DNA of 64,000 bases, taken from Bin55 sp028819195 (GTDB lineage: Bacteria; Pseudomonadota; Gammaproteobacteria; Pseudomonadales; Azotimanducaceae). The notes under the pieces are model-generated. The model had not been told where the DNA came from, ran no database searches, and saw only the letters and a list, made by a program, of their open reading frames with translations. Made by a program: the position numbers and the translations under genes. The DNA is taken from positions 124,001 through 188,000 of the forward strand of contig JAPPMF010000015.1 of assembly GCA_028819195.1 (NCBI GenBank). Direction: 5' to 3'. Within the stretch, counting starts at the first letter, position 1. The number at the start of each line of letters is the position of its first letter. This document shows positions 19,004-27,307 of this stretch, piece by piece.

Positions 19004-19465
19004 TTAAGATCTTTGCTTCGCTGCGACCTTCACCGCTTCACGCACTCGCAGATATGTTCCACAACGACACAGATTGCCAGCTAACGCTGTATTAATGTCT
19101 GCATCGGTCGGATTTGAATTTTCGCGAAGTAATGCTTCGGTAGCCATAATTTGTCCGGCCTGACAGTAACCACACTGGGCTACATCAACATCGACCCATG
19201 CTTGTTGTAATGGTGTCAATTCTTCCTCGTCACTCGCCAATCCTTCAATCGTCGTGACATCCTTATCACCAACGGCCGAGATTGGATAGATACAGGATTT
19301 GACGGCGGTGTCGTCGATTAATACGGTACAAGCTCCGCACTGACTTATGCCACAACCAAATTTTGTCCCGACCAAGTTAAGGTGATCGCGGAGTACCCAG
19401 AGTAAGGGTGTACTGGGATCAATCCCGGTTAGGTCATGGGTGGTTTTGTTCACAGAAACTTTCAT
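19004..19465 (-). CDS. 2Fe-2S subunit of the molybdenum hydroxylase
   Basis: The 153-residue protein has the two iron-sulfur modules of the xanthine oxidase small subunit: a plant-ferredoxin type set C38, C43, C46 and C58, and a helical set C98, C101, C133 and C135 (CGYCQAGQ, NLCRCGTY). It passes electrons from the molybdopterin of the large subunit to an external acceptor. It has no signal peptide and is presumably exported together with the Tat-signal subunit by hitchhiking, as described for related enzymes. The two genes form a two-cistron operon; a 270-base region upstream holds the promoter and a structured element after lnt. Confidence 0.92.
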   Translation of the reverse strand: MKVSVNKTTHDLTGIDPSTPLLWVLRDHLNLVGTKFGCGISQCGACTVLIDDTAVKSCIYPISAVGDKDVTTIEGLASDEEELTPLQQAWVDVDVAQCGYCQAGQIMATEALLRENSNPTDADINTALAGNLCRCGTYLRVREAVKVAAKQRS

Positions 19466-19641
19466 AAAGTGACTCCAACTTCAAACGCCTACAAAGCAAA
19501 ACATGTTTATTCTATGAAATTTGGTGCAAGTATGTAATTGATCAACGACCGTAAGGCGCGTACGTTTCAGTACCCTAATTTACCTGCTCAAAAATATTTT
19601 CAAATATATGACGATTTTTTTAAAAAACTATTGCAATTCAA

Positions 19642-19725
19642 CTTGTTATGTTCATAATACACCACTAACAAGAGCCCTTAGGCGGAATGGAGACCATCCA
19701 GCGAAAGGGACTTCGCTTGGGCTCT
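19642..19725 (-). ncRNA. Predicted folded RNA element between lnt and the hydroxylase operon
   Basis: Ten bases past the lnt stop the minus strand can form a three-way junction. The closing stem pairs AGAGCCC and GGGCTCT (19719-19725 with 19671-19677). Inside are two hairpins: GCGAA with TTCGC (19701-19705 and 19712-19716), and GGATGG with CCATTCC, one bulged A (19684-19690 and 19694-19699). A further 7-base inverted repeat, CTTGTTA and TAACAAG (19642-19648 and 19666-19672), shares two bases with the closing stem, so the two folds compete. No T run follows directly, so it is not a simple terminator. I could match it to no riboswitch or ribozyme that I know. Confidence 0.4.
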
Positions 19726-19734
19726 GTCGAATAG

Positions 19735-21372
19735 TCATTCACGCACATCTTCCCAATCGTCCTCGTCCAAAACCTCTTCCTCAGATTCATTTGCTTTACG
19801 ACCTGAAAGAAGCAGTTGTGTAAGGATTCCAAGTATCGCGAAAGAACCAAAAATCGCGGCAAACACATGCTCGAAAATCAACTCAACCACAGTGGAATTC
19901 ATAAAGTTTGAGTACGGAGTGTTATCCTTAATTAAAGGTACTGTTTCGATCAGGACATGGGCTTCATAGGTCGGTACTGTTTTGACCATCCTACCCTTTG
20001 GATCCACAATGCCTGTGATACCACTACTGGTCGTCCGCAATAAATACTTTCCCGTTTCTAATGCACGCATGCGTGCGATTTGCATATGTTGATGAGGAGC
20101 GATTGTTCGACCAAACCATCCGTCTTCACTTATCGTAGCGATTATGGCTGAATCGTGGGCACGTTGCACAACAACTGTCGGAAACGCAATCTCGTAACAA
20201 ATAGACATACCAAGATTCACGTCGTTCAACTCAAATGGTTCCTGTCGATCAGATCCCGACTCCACAATTGAGAGTGGAATATCTAGCATTTCACCTATCC
20301 ATTCAAACAAAAACCGGAATGGAACATATTCACCAAAGGGGACCAGTTTAATTTTTAAATAGTACTGAAACTTTTCAGAATTCTCTTCAAAAGCTAAGGC
20401 CGCGTTATATACTTCGCGCCGTCCATCTCTGAAATCCATTCCAAAGAAAGTGCCTACTATAAGAGTTGCTTCCACGTGATCTGCAATGCTTTGCAAATAC
20501 TCAACATTGGGTCCGGTTGCCGTGATTGGGAATGGCAGAGCACTCTCCGGCCAAATAATCCAATCAACGTCTTCTTCGATATCAGCCGTAATTCGGGTAT
20601 GTCGAACCAGACTAGTATCGCGAGGTCGATCTTCAGGAGGCGCTCTAGATTCCAAAAGTTTATCTGTTTGTGTGACATTCGATTGAACCATCGCGACCTT
20701 GACTTCGTCGTAGGGGCGAGTCCACTCGACATTCGATAAATACGCACCTACAATCCACGGTGCCCCAATTAATAGCACACTAGCAGCCCTTGTCCGTCCA
20801 ACTTCATAAATCCCAACGACGATCAACAATGCCATAAGGCTCACCAACAGAACTCCACCGACTGGTGCAAACCCTGCTAACCAAGTATCAATCAATGAGT
20901 ACCCTAATAACAACCATGGAAATGCTAGATCAAAAGAAACTAGAAGGGTAGAAATTTCAAAGCAGACCCACCCTACTAACACCGACACCGATGTCAGATT
21001 GATGCGACCTCTTGCGGCGGTCCTTTTCACAACTAAATTTGCCACAATCATCACGATGGAAAAAAGTAGTGAATTCGCGATAAGGTAGAGAACAATCAAT
21101 ACCACCATCATGTTGGCCGGTATTTCACCGAGCATGACGAAACTTTCGTAAACCCAGGAAGTGCCGATTCCGTGCTTACCGAGACTAAAGAGAAAAAACA
21201 ACAGGAACGACACAAATCCACTTTGTTTACGAGTTCTGTCAATCGCAAAAATCAACAAAAATACTGAAAGTAATGTCAGAGGCCAGAGATTGAACGGTGC
21301 AAATCCTAGCGGATAAATCGCGCCAGCGCCAAGCGCTAACGGATAGAACAGAGCGTGTGAGCGAGTGTCTAT
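19735..21372 (-). CDS. lnt: Apolipoprotein N-acyltransferase Lnt, with a non-standard start codon
   Basis: Lnt transfers the third acyl chain to lipoproteins in the inner membrane. The nitrilase-type domain has its triad in order: WPESALPFP (Glu), KIKLVPFGEY (Lys) and SICYEIAFP (Cys), after several membrane helices. The first ATG, GTG or TTG in frame is the TTG at 21258, but the expected N-terminal helix and the GFAPFNLWPL signature are encoded upstream of it, back to about 21350. The frame there holds only CTG at 21351 and ATA at 21372, the latter overlapping the corC stop as ATAG. A TGA closes the frame just upstream. The order phoH-ybeY-corC-lnt confirms identity. I place the start at ATA with low certainty. 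Confidence 0.85.
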   Translation of the reverse strand: MDTRSHALFYPLALGAGAIYPLGFAPFNLWPLTLLSVFLLIFAIDRTRKQSGFVSFLLFFLFSLGKHGIGTSWVYESFVMLGEIPANMMVVLIVLYLIANSLLFSIVMIVANLVVKRTAARGRINLTSVSVLVGWVCFEISTLLVSFDLAFPWLLLGYSLIDTWLAGFAPVGGVLLVSLMALLIVVGIYEVGRTRAASVLLIGAPWIVGAYLSNVEWTRPYDEVKVAMVQSNVTQTDKLLESRAPPEDRPRDTSLVRHTRITADIEEDVDWIIWPESALPFPITATGPNVEYLQSIADHVEATLIVGTFFGMDFRDGRREVYNAALAFEENSEKFQYYLKIKLVPFGEYVPFRFLFEWIGEMLDIPLSIVESGSDRQEPFELNDVNLGMSICYEIAFPTVVVQRAHDSAIIATISEDGWFGRTIAPHQHMQIARMRALETGKYLLRTTSSGITGIVDPKGRMVKTVPTYEAHVLIETVPLIKDNTPYSNFMNSTVVELIFEHVFAAIFGSFAILGILTQLLLSGRKANESEEEVLDEDDWEDVRE

Positions 21373-22211
21373 GAGATGCTTACGTGCAGCAGTTTGATGG
21401 ATCGCTCATCAGCACCGACGATTTCAAATGTGAAGGAGTCAATTCGAATGGTATCACCTTGATTGGGCACCCTCTCAAAGCGCCGAGTAACTAAGCCACC
21501 AATGGTGTCGAACTGATCGGTGGGTAATTTCACCCGAAAGAAAGTATTGAAATCTTCAATCGGTGTTTCCCCTTTTAACCGATATTTTTTTGTCGCGATT
21601 TGTACGATATTCTGTCCGTCTTCTTCCTGGTCGTGTTCATCTTCGATATCACCAACGATTTGTTCAAGAACATCCTCGATCGTAATTAAACCGGTAGTAT
21701 GTGCGAATTCATCTACTACTATAGCCATATGACGGCGATCAGCACGAAAGTCTTTTAGAAGCGAGTCAAGTCTTTTACTTTCAGGAATGAAAGAAGCAGT
21801 TCGATGTAAGCGTGAGATGTCGAAGGTGTTCTTACCATTCTCGACGAGATCGATAATAAGATCTTTCGAGTGCAAGATACCACGGACATCGTCTATGTCG
21901 TTCCCAATAATCGGAAATCGCGTATGTTGTGATTCCGCGATCTGTGCCAACAGTTCAGATTTTGAATCGGTGACTTTGACACAAACCATGTGCGCTCTGG
22001 GAACCATGATGTCGCGAACCTGTAGTTTAGTAATGTGTATCGCACCATGAATAATTTTCAGAGTATCGTCTTGGACTATGTTGCGATCTGCCGCTCGTTT
22101 TAAGAGAAAAAGTAACTCTTCTTCACTTGAGGTCTTCTTGAATGGCATAAACCGTTTGACCCAGTTGGGCATCCAAAGTTTAGTTTGGATTTCGGACGAA
22201 TCGCTATTCAT
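21369..22211 (-). CDS. corC: CorC/HlyC family CBS-domain protein
   Basis: The 280-residue protein has an N-terminal cytoplasmic tail, paired CBS domains (VRDIMVPRAHM; FRADRRHMAIVVDEF; TGLITIEDVLEQIVGDI) and a C-terminal CorC_HlyC domain (YRLKGETPIEDFN). This is the small E. coli CorC (YbeX) type without DUF21 membrane segments. Family work links it to magnesium and cobalt homeostasis and to ribosome-related phenotypes; the CBS pair probably binds adenine nucleotides. It overlaps ybeY by 8 bases upstream and lnt (if the ATA start is used) by 3 bases downstream, in the conserved operon order. Confidence 0.93.
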   Translation of the reverse strand: MNSDSSEIQTKLWMPNWVKRFMPFKKTSSEEELLFLLKRAADRNIVQDDTLKIIHGAIHITKLQVRDIMVPRAHMVCVKVTDSKSELLAQIAESQHTRFPIIGNDIDDVRGILHSKDLIIDLVENGKNTFDISRLHRTASFIPESKRLDSLLKDFRADRRHMAIVVDEFAHTTGLITIEDVLEQIVGDIEDEHDQEEDGQNIVQIATKKYRLKGETPIEDFNTFFRVKLPTDQFDTIGGLVTRRFERVPNQGDTIRIDSFTFEIVGADERSIKLLHVSIS

Positions 22212-22653
22212 AGGGGTTTTGATAACCTAATTGGGTCAGCATTTGAATTTCTAACTGTTCCATTACTTCCGCGTCGGAATCAGTTTGGTGGTCGTAGCCA
22301 CACAAATGTAACGTTCCGTGTATTACCAGGTGTGCAAGGTGTTCTTGAAGTGTTTTCTGTTGATCGTTCGCTTCTTTCTCGGCAATAGGCACACAAATGG
22401 CGATGTCGCCTAATACATCTTCAATCTCGCTTCCAAAAGCCAAGACATTCGTGGGGCGGTCAATATTACGATATCGCTTGTTTAGCTCGTGGGCTTCCAC
22501 AACATCCATGAAACGAACACAAACACTTGCTGATATTTCAACTCGCGCTAATTGCACCCATTGTTTGACTTGTTCTGGGGTAATGTCTTCTATCGAGAAT
22601 CCAAACTGTACCGAGATGTTCGTCGTATAACTCTCGACTTGAGCTTCAGTCAT
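22204..22653 (-). CDS. ybeY: Endoribonuclease YbeY (rRNA maturation and quality control)
   Basis: The 149-residue protein has the diagnostic zinc site HGTLHLCGYDH with histidines 112, 116 and 122, and the NVLAFGSE strand typical of the family. YbeY is a single-strand-specific endoribonuclease that takes part in 16S rRNA 3'-end processing and 70S quality control. It overlaps phoH by 4 bases and corC by 8, so the three are translated as a coupled unit. Length and motif are standard; no oddities are seen. Confidence 0.95.
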   Translation of the reverse strand: MTEAQVESYTTNISVQFGFSIEDITPEQVKQWVQLARVEISASVCVRFMDVVEAHELNKRYRNIDRPTNVLAFGSEIEDVLGDIAICVPIAEKEANDQQKTLQEHLAHLVIHGTLHLCGYDHQTDSDAEVMEQLEIQMLTQLGYQNPYE

Positions 22654-23681
22654 AATGATCCTCTTTGCCTTTTTCCATTAGTTTTTTTTCTTTCTATGTC
22701 GTCACGTTCGTATGCATCGACTATATGTTGAACCACCGGGTGGCGAACTACATCACGACGTTGAAAGCGAACAACAGAAATATCCTCAATATCTTTTGTA
22801 ATCCGTAGAACATGCGTTAACCCCGAGCGTTGCGAGGAATTCTGTGGCAAGTCGATTTGCGTCACATCGCCAGTTATTGCGACTGTCGAACCAAAACCGA
22901 TACGTGTCAAAAACATTTTCATCTGAGCGATCGTAGTGTTTTGTCCTTCGTCTAAGATAATGAATGCGGAATTTAGCGTTCGCCCTCGCATGTATGCCAA
23001 AGGAACGACTTCAATTTCGTGCCGTTCGATATGCTTCTGAACTCTTTGAGTCCCCAGCATTTCGTAAAGAGCATCGTACAGCGGTCGCAAGTACGGATCG
23101 ATTTTTTGTGCTAAGTCGCCGGGTAAGAAACCAAGCTTTTCACCTACTTCTACTGCTGGCCGGACCAAAATGATCCGGTTAACCTTGCCGTGATCTAGTG
23201 CTTCTACAGCACATGCTACCGCCAAGTACGTCTTGCCGGTACCTGCTGGTCCGATACCAAAATTTACATCACAATGCCGTAAATTGTGAACGAATTTACG
23301 TTGATTCGGGCTTCGAGGTTTGACATGTTTCTTACGAGTAACAATAACAGCATCGGGGGCGACCTCCAGTTCGTTAGTATTCGCATCCTCTGAACTACAA
23401 ACTTCTTGTAAAAACAGATGGACAGTTTGTGGATCTAGTGCTTTGTTAGTCTCAGTTTCCTCGTACAACCGTTGAATGACTAAGTCTCCTTTATCAACTT
23501 GTCTTTCGGACCCAGTAATTTGAAACGTGTTGCTACGATTCCGAACCTGTACCTGTAAGCGTCGTTCAATCTGTCGAAGGTTTTCGTCGTCCGAACCACA
23601 CAGTGCTGCAAGTCGGTGTTGGTCGTTAGGTTCTAGAGTTAGGGTTGAGGTCGCGATATTCGCGTCAGGGTCTTCGTTCAA
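22650..23681 (-). CDS. ybeZ: PhoH family ATPase YbeZ
   Basis: The 343-residue protein has a Walker A GPAGTGKT (144-151), a Walker B FIILDEGQNTT and the conserved MKMFLTRIGFGS segment of the PhoH family, with a KH-like N-terminal region (ERRLQVQVRNRSNTFQITG). YbeZ is a predicted RNA-dependent ATPase or helicase that interacts with YbeY. It heads the ybeZ-ybeY-corC-lnt operon; miaB, which precedes it in E. coli, is absent here and the preceding gene belongs to an accessory pair. The start at 23681 is followed by an acidic stretch; the C-terminus ends with a basic tail (RKKTNGKRQR). Confidence 0.93.
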   Translation of the reverse strand: MNEDPDANIATSTLTLEPNDQHRLAALCGSDDENLRQIERRLQVQVRNRSNTFQITGSERQVDKGDLVIQRLYEETETNKALDPQTVHLFLQEVCSSEDANTNELEVAPDAVIVTRKKHVKPRSPNQRKFVHNLRHCDVNFGIGPAGTGKTYLAVACAVEALDHGKVNRIILVRPAVEVGEKLGFLPGDLAQKIDPYLRPLYDALYEMLGTQRVQKHIERHEIEVVPLAYMRGRTLNSAFIILDEGQNTTIAQMKMFLTRIGFGSTVAITGDVTQIDLPQNSSQRSGLTHVLRITKDIEDISVVRFQRRDVVRHPVVQHIVDAYERDDIERKKTNGKRQRGSL

Positions 23682-23823
23682 CCGAAGTAAGATGAACTCG
23701 TCGTAGTAAAGGGATTAAGAATCATACTTAAACGTAGGCTGATGTCAATTTCTAAGATTCCAAGAATCAAAGGGATAATTACTTTCAATTCTAACTCTTT
23801 TCAATTTTATAGGTCGTCGAAAG

Positions 23824-24303
23824 TTATGTAGGAACTCGTTTTGGGTGAGTCAGTTGTACTGGTACACTTTCCCACGGCTCAGTCAAACCGTCAATGACTT
23901 CGAAGATTGGATTAGGTTGTAAACCAGATTCCAAATTTACATTTTTATTTCGTAAAAACCAATCGTGGTTGCGTGCTTGCAATTTTCGATTTAAATGATT
24001 CCACTCGTATTCGAGTTGACCAGTTGTAACCGGTATCGATTCTAGATTTTTAGTATCGTACGGTCTTATTCTTGCCGCATTAAATTTGTAGTTCCGATTG
24101 TTCGCTTCCTTCAATATAGCGTTCAGATACGCGCAAAGAACTCCCCCCGTATATGCATGTACCCTAAAACGTTTTAATTGTGGATGGTTCCGATAGCCTT
24201 TTGTCTCGTTGTGTATCACAGCTTGGGCTAATAACGTTTCTCTCCACAGAGCAACTAGCCCTAGTCGATCAAGGTAACAAGGATGTAGACTCCAAAGCCT
24301 CAC
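23824..24303 (-). CDS. Pyrimidine dimer DNA glycosylase (endonuclease V, DenV-type)
   Basis: The 159-residue protein opens with MRLWSLHPCYLDRLGLVALW and continues with RETLLAQAV, TKGYRNHPQLKRF and a helix-rich body, the pattern of the pyrimidine dimer glycosylase family related to phage T4 DenV. These bifunctional enzymes flip out and excise UV-induced cyclobutane dimers and nick the strand. The last 30 residues look like a family-variable tail. It follows the papain-like gene by 41 bases on the same strand and may be cotranscribed. Phage- or virus-related origin is common for the family, and the missing miaB nearby suggests this spot is a site of gene exchange. Confidence 0.82.
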   Translation of the reverse strand: MRLWSLHPCYLDRLGLVALWRETLLAQAVIHNETKGYRNHPQLKRFRVHAYTGGVLCAYLNAILKEANNRNYKFNAARIRPYDTKNLESIPVTTGQLEYEWNHLNRKLQARNHDWFLRNKNVNLESGLQPNPIFEVIDGLTEPWESVPVQLTHPKRVPT

Positions 24304-24344
24304 TTGACAAGAGCTTGTATAACCAAATAACGCTAGTATTCGGA

Positions 24345-25238
24345 CTAAAGTCTGTTGAAAACTTTTTGTACCAACTCGGGTATTGACTGTTCAAGTTGCT
24401 GTGCTTCGCGCACATTCTGCAGTTTCACAGCATCAGTCAGATCTTTATTTGCAGTTGTAGCCAAATGTGATGCTGACCTTTCTAACAAATCAATAAGTTG
24501 GTCAGTTTCGGTGCACTCAATGGGTGCGAATTGCTTGAAGTAATTTGCAAACTGAGATCGACACTCACTCCAAACCATGGCATTCCACCAATGACCGTGG
24601 CGATCATATTCACCTTCGGTTAAAGCCTCCGTCCATACATCGTATGCCGCGAGTCCAAAGGTGTATCCGTTGTAGGGGTAGTGCTTAGGATTCTGGTACA
24701 TATCTAACGCATTCGCTAGTCCGGTTCGAATACATTCTTCAGTACTTTTGGGTGTGATCTTTTCGATTTGTACCCAACCAAAAACATTTTCAATACGATT
24801 GTTAAGCAAATCCTCAAACGTGGCGGTTTTGAGACAGACCGGTACTTCTGGTCCCCAAGGTAACGTGAACGTGAACCCGTCCTCAGAAATTTCATCAACA
24901 AGCTGAAATTCCATCGCCATGACGTACACCAAGGAAGATGAGGCTGCTTCTTGAATTTGAGTTAGGACATTACTGCTAAATAGCTGACAGCTAAACTTCG
25001 AGTACAGCAAAGTACTCTGTAAACCTAGGTTTGCCAATCCTTGAATTATCGAATCGTGTTTCCAGCAGTAAGGCCCACTAGGACATAAAGTAGGGTGGAG
25101 ATTCAGTGCAGCGGCGTACCCGGATTCAACAAACAATCGTTCAGACGGAAGTTCCACGCCGTAGTAAGTACTAGCACCTCCATAAACACCCATAAAGGTC
25201 GAATTCCAAGGTGGTTGTGTTTTGCTTCTTTTAGTCAT
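24345..25238 (-). CDS. Protein of a papain-like (BtrH/C39-like) fold, function unknown
   Basis: The 297-residue protein shows the layout of BtrH_N or C39-like proteins: an N-terminal segment with a short loop and GVELPSERLF, then an alanine-rich helix, a HPTLCPSGPYCW segment, a central beta part (VYVMAMEFQLVDEISEDGFTF) and a C-terminal GLAAYDVWTEAL motif. In related proteins the N-terminal loop carries a cysteine; here the matching place reads NSTFMGVYGG without one, so catalysis by that residue is doubtful. There is no signal peptide. It is the first gene before the dimer glycosylase. The family link is by pattern only. Confidence 0.45.
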   Translation of the reverse strand: MTKRSKTQPPWNSTFMGVYGGASTYYGVELPSERLFVESGYAAALNLHPTLCPSGPYCWKHDSIIQGLANLGLQSTLLYSKFSCQLFSSNVLTQIQEAASSSLVYVMAMEFQLVDEISEDGFTFTLPWGPEVPVCLKTATFEDLLNNRIENVFGWVQIEKITPKSTEECIRTGLANALDMYQNPKHYPYNGYTFGLAAYDVWTEALTEGEYDRHGHWWNAMVWSECRSQFANYFKQFAPIECTETDQLIDLLERSASHLATTANKDLTDAVKLQNVREAQQLEQSIPELVQKVFNRL

Positions 25239-25820
25239 TGGTAATCGGATTAATGTTTCGTATGTGCTGAAGGTAAAAGCATTTTATTGAGTGTTGAATC
25301 GGATAGCGACTAGATGAATTCGAACAAGTTTCGAAGCAAATCGGTACACCTATTTAGTCAGCGATTCTTCATGTTTCAGAATATGTCGAAAACGTGAGAT
25401 TTAAGGGTTATCTCTACAGTTTTTTATGGTTTTAATATAGTGGCAGACAGATTTTTTCGTTTTTATTGTGTTTTTTTCGAGGTGTTTTCGGGTCTAAAGT
25501 CTGGTTTAGCAGTGCCGGGCCACGACGACACGCATCACGTTTCCATGAGGTCTAGTTGGTGGCGTAAAAGGTGGTGTGAATTACATCAAGTTTCAGGCCA
25601 AAGATGCTCCAGTGGAATCGCTAAATGATCGTGGAGCATGTGTATCACACAATCCGGTGATGGCAGGCGAACGAGAATCCCGGTGAACTCTTCGCGTATA
25701 ACGAGCACCGTAAGCCGGTTCAAGAATTCCGCGTCACAGGCGACTATCGTCGTCACTACCCAGTGATAACGACAGTTATTATGATCAAAACGTTAGTAAT
25801 ATCCCCTATACCAGACATAA
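25239..25820. other. Intergenic region with coding-like fragments, no intact gene
   Basis: About 580 bases. The plus strand holds short coding-looking stretches in different frames, for example VNYIKFQAKDAPVESLNDRG (about 25560-25630) and NPGELFAYNEHRKPVQEF (about 25670-25740), each bounded by stops. This suggests a decayed gene on the plus strand, but I cannot name it. No terminator or tRNA is seen. Confidence 0.3.
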
Positions 25821-26162
25821 CTAGTTCTGGGTATCGGGGCAAGAAGGAAAAGAAAACGCTATTACTCTTAGCTCGTCAATATACTTGTCATAAAGCCTGT
25901 TGTCGTTAACGTCAATGATTTGTATTGTCGCAGGAACCGGCTGAAAACCGCATTCTATATAACCGGATACGAACTCCTGTAATTCGGCGGGTGGCATCAA
26001 CAGTGAAACCCGAATCAGCCTGCCATCGTCGAGAAAACCTTCTGCATAGCACCCCCATTTGATGGTCTTATTCGCGGGTAGAACAAACTGAAATTCAATA
26101 CCCGATCTGACAACGACCCTGTTCGATTGCGTTTCCAGAGCCACCGATGCATGAAATTTCAT
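25821..26162 (-). CDS. Small protein of unknown function
   Basis: The 113-residue frame begins MKFHASVALETQ and has a beta-rich look (FQFVLPANKTIKWG, GRLIRVSLLMPP) with no membrane segment. It follows, and overlaps in another frame, the small secreted protein at 26095-26622; if that gene is restored by a single frameshift its stop falls at about 26177-26179 and this gene would start 15 bases later, a normal operon spacing. I recognise no family. Coding potential is moderate: length and composition are plausible, but no homologue is known to me. Confidence 0.45.
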   Translation of the reverse strand: MKFHASVALETQSNRVVVRSGIEFQFVLPANKTIKWGCYAEGFLDDGRLIRVSLLMPPAELQEFVSGYIECGFQPVPATIQIIDVNDNRLYDKYIDELRVIAFSFPSCPDTQN

Positions 26163-26622
26163 TGAATCTATTACTGTTTAGCATTACAATAGATTTTTGC
26201 GGGTACCTCTGTGATTTTACTATCAAGAATCGAAACCAGGTCGAACCGCCGACGTATCTGTTCAAAAACTCTCCATAACCACGATTAGTTTCTAAGTCAA
26301 GAGCTTTCTTTCTATCTCTCTCAGAGTAAGAAAGAACGATCGGGTACCCTTTAATTAATACGTCACCGACATAGGTAGGAAAGTACCCAGCCTCTACATA
26401 CTTGGGTGGAAACACCCTGTCTTCGGGGATCACAATATAGGGTTCAATTGGAGGAGAATCCAATATCGACTCTTCTAGTCTTTTGATTTCACCTTCAACA
26501 TCGCTGAACGCGAAGCTTCCTAGTCCTAGCGTAAACACCACCACCACGCTTATGAACCAGGCAGAAAGAGTGTAATTCAAAATATTATTGATTAAGTTCA
26601 TCGTTTTATTCCTCTTTATCAT
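26095..26622 (-). CDS. Small exported protein, probably frameshifted near its 3' end
   Basis: The 175-codon frame starts with a signal-type helix (ISVVVVFTLGLGSFAFS) and an acidic mature part (VEGEIKRLEESILDSPP, VIPEDRVFPPKYVEAGYF). Up to NRYVGG near 26240 it looks coding. From there the current frame reads a less natural tail rich in R, S and N, while the neighbouring frame reads DLVSILDSKITEVPAKIYCN-AKQ and stops. A one-base indel near 26235-26242 therefore probably broke the gene, which would originally have been about 150 codons. Function unknown; export to the periplasm is inferred from the N-terminus. Confidence 0.45.
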   Translation of the reverse strand: MIKRNKTMNLINNILNYTLSAWFISVVVVFTLGLGSFAFSDVEGEIKRLEESILDSPPIEPYIVIPEDRVFPPKYVEAGYFPTYVGDVLIKGYPIVLSYSERDRKKALDLETNRGYGEFLNRYVGGSTWFRFLIVKSQRYPQKSIVMLNSNRFNEISCIGGSGNAIEQGRCQIGY

Positions 26623-27163
26623 ATTTCAAATTTTTCATAGGGATTAGTGAAAGTACGTGCTTTCAAAATAAATTGTATTGAAAATTAAGTCTATAAAGTC
26701 CCTAAATTAAAAAAAATCATCTAAAACAACGCTGCCAGTATGTCTGCATTAAGTATATATTTTCATAATTGACTTTTAAACAAAATGATATTTAGTAAAC
26801 ATTCTGTTGCACGCAATTTTGTTCGCAAATCGGCAAGAAGAACGCAATTTTTTTCCTCACTCCATATTCGAATTCGAAGGAATATATAATGACGAAAAAC
26901 CTGTTCATTGGCGAACAGGTGATCCAGAAAATTACGAAATGATTCATTAATGCCGATTGATTAACTCTAGCCATCTGCCACTTATCGATACACAGAAACA
27001 GTTATGATCGTGTGAAATTGAATTCATAGAACACTCGTACGGCAACTATTTTCCGCCAGTGAATAAGATTTGTAAAAATACGCTTAAAGCCCTATATTGC
27101 ACCCCTGGTCGGTAAAAACGCGGTAGAATTCTTAATTTTGCTTGACTACCTTTTCTTACCCCC
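26623..27163. other. AT-rich intergenic region
   Basis: About 540 bases, much richer in A and T than the flanking genes. Short frames exist on both strands but none has a convincing start, composition or family match. The only clear structure is the hairpin at 26894-26920. It separates the small exported-protein genes from the remains of an integrative element. Confidence 0.5.
26894..26920 (-). terminator. Rho-independent terminator-like hairpin
   Basis: On the minus strand ACCTGTTC pairs perfectly with GAACAGGT (26913-26920 with 26899-26906) around a six-base loop, followed at once by TTTTT (the plus strand shows AAAAACC before the left arm). This is the classical intrinsic terminator shape for leftward transcription. 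No intact gene reads into it from the right, so it may be left over from the decayed element beyond 27164. Confidence 0.55.
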
Positions 27164-27297
27164 GTGAACAGAATCTTCGGCTACGCCCGCGTCTCAACCG
27201 CTAAACAAACCATCGATCCATAACTGGACTGTTGCATCAGGCTGGTTGTGACGAAAACTGTGCTTCGTTATCTATGTTTAGCAGAAGCTAAGTCGTG
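27164..27297 (+). pseudogene. Serine resolvase/invertase N-terminal relic
   Basis: From GTG at 27164 the frame reads NRIFGYARVSTAKQTID, the catalytic serine motif of resolvases (the YARVS segment carries the nucleophile), then meets TAA where a glutamine is expected. After a frameshift the sequence LLHQAGCDEN continues the family pattern for about ten residues before it dissolves. At least one nonsense change, one shift and loss of the whole C-terminal part have destroyed the gene. It marks the left edge of a decayed mobile region that includes the ParB relic. Confidence 0.7.
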
Positions 27298-27307
27298 ATA
27301 CTCTTGA

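Noticed and set aside
19671..19725. Three-way junction as a hammerhead ribozyme
   Set aside because: The invariant CUGAUGA core is missing on both strands.
25440..25628. 62-codon frame on the plus strand
   Set aside because: Low-complexity phenylalanine-rich start and no supporting feature; better seen as part of a decayed region.
26792..26974. 60-codon minus-strand frame
   Set aside because: It contains the terminator-like hairpin and has no coding signs.
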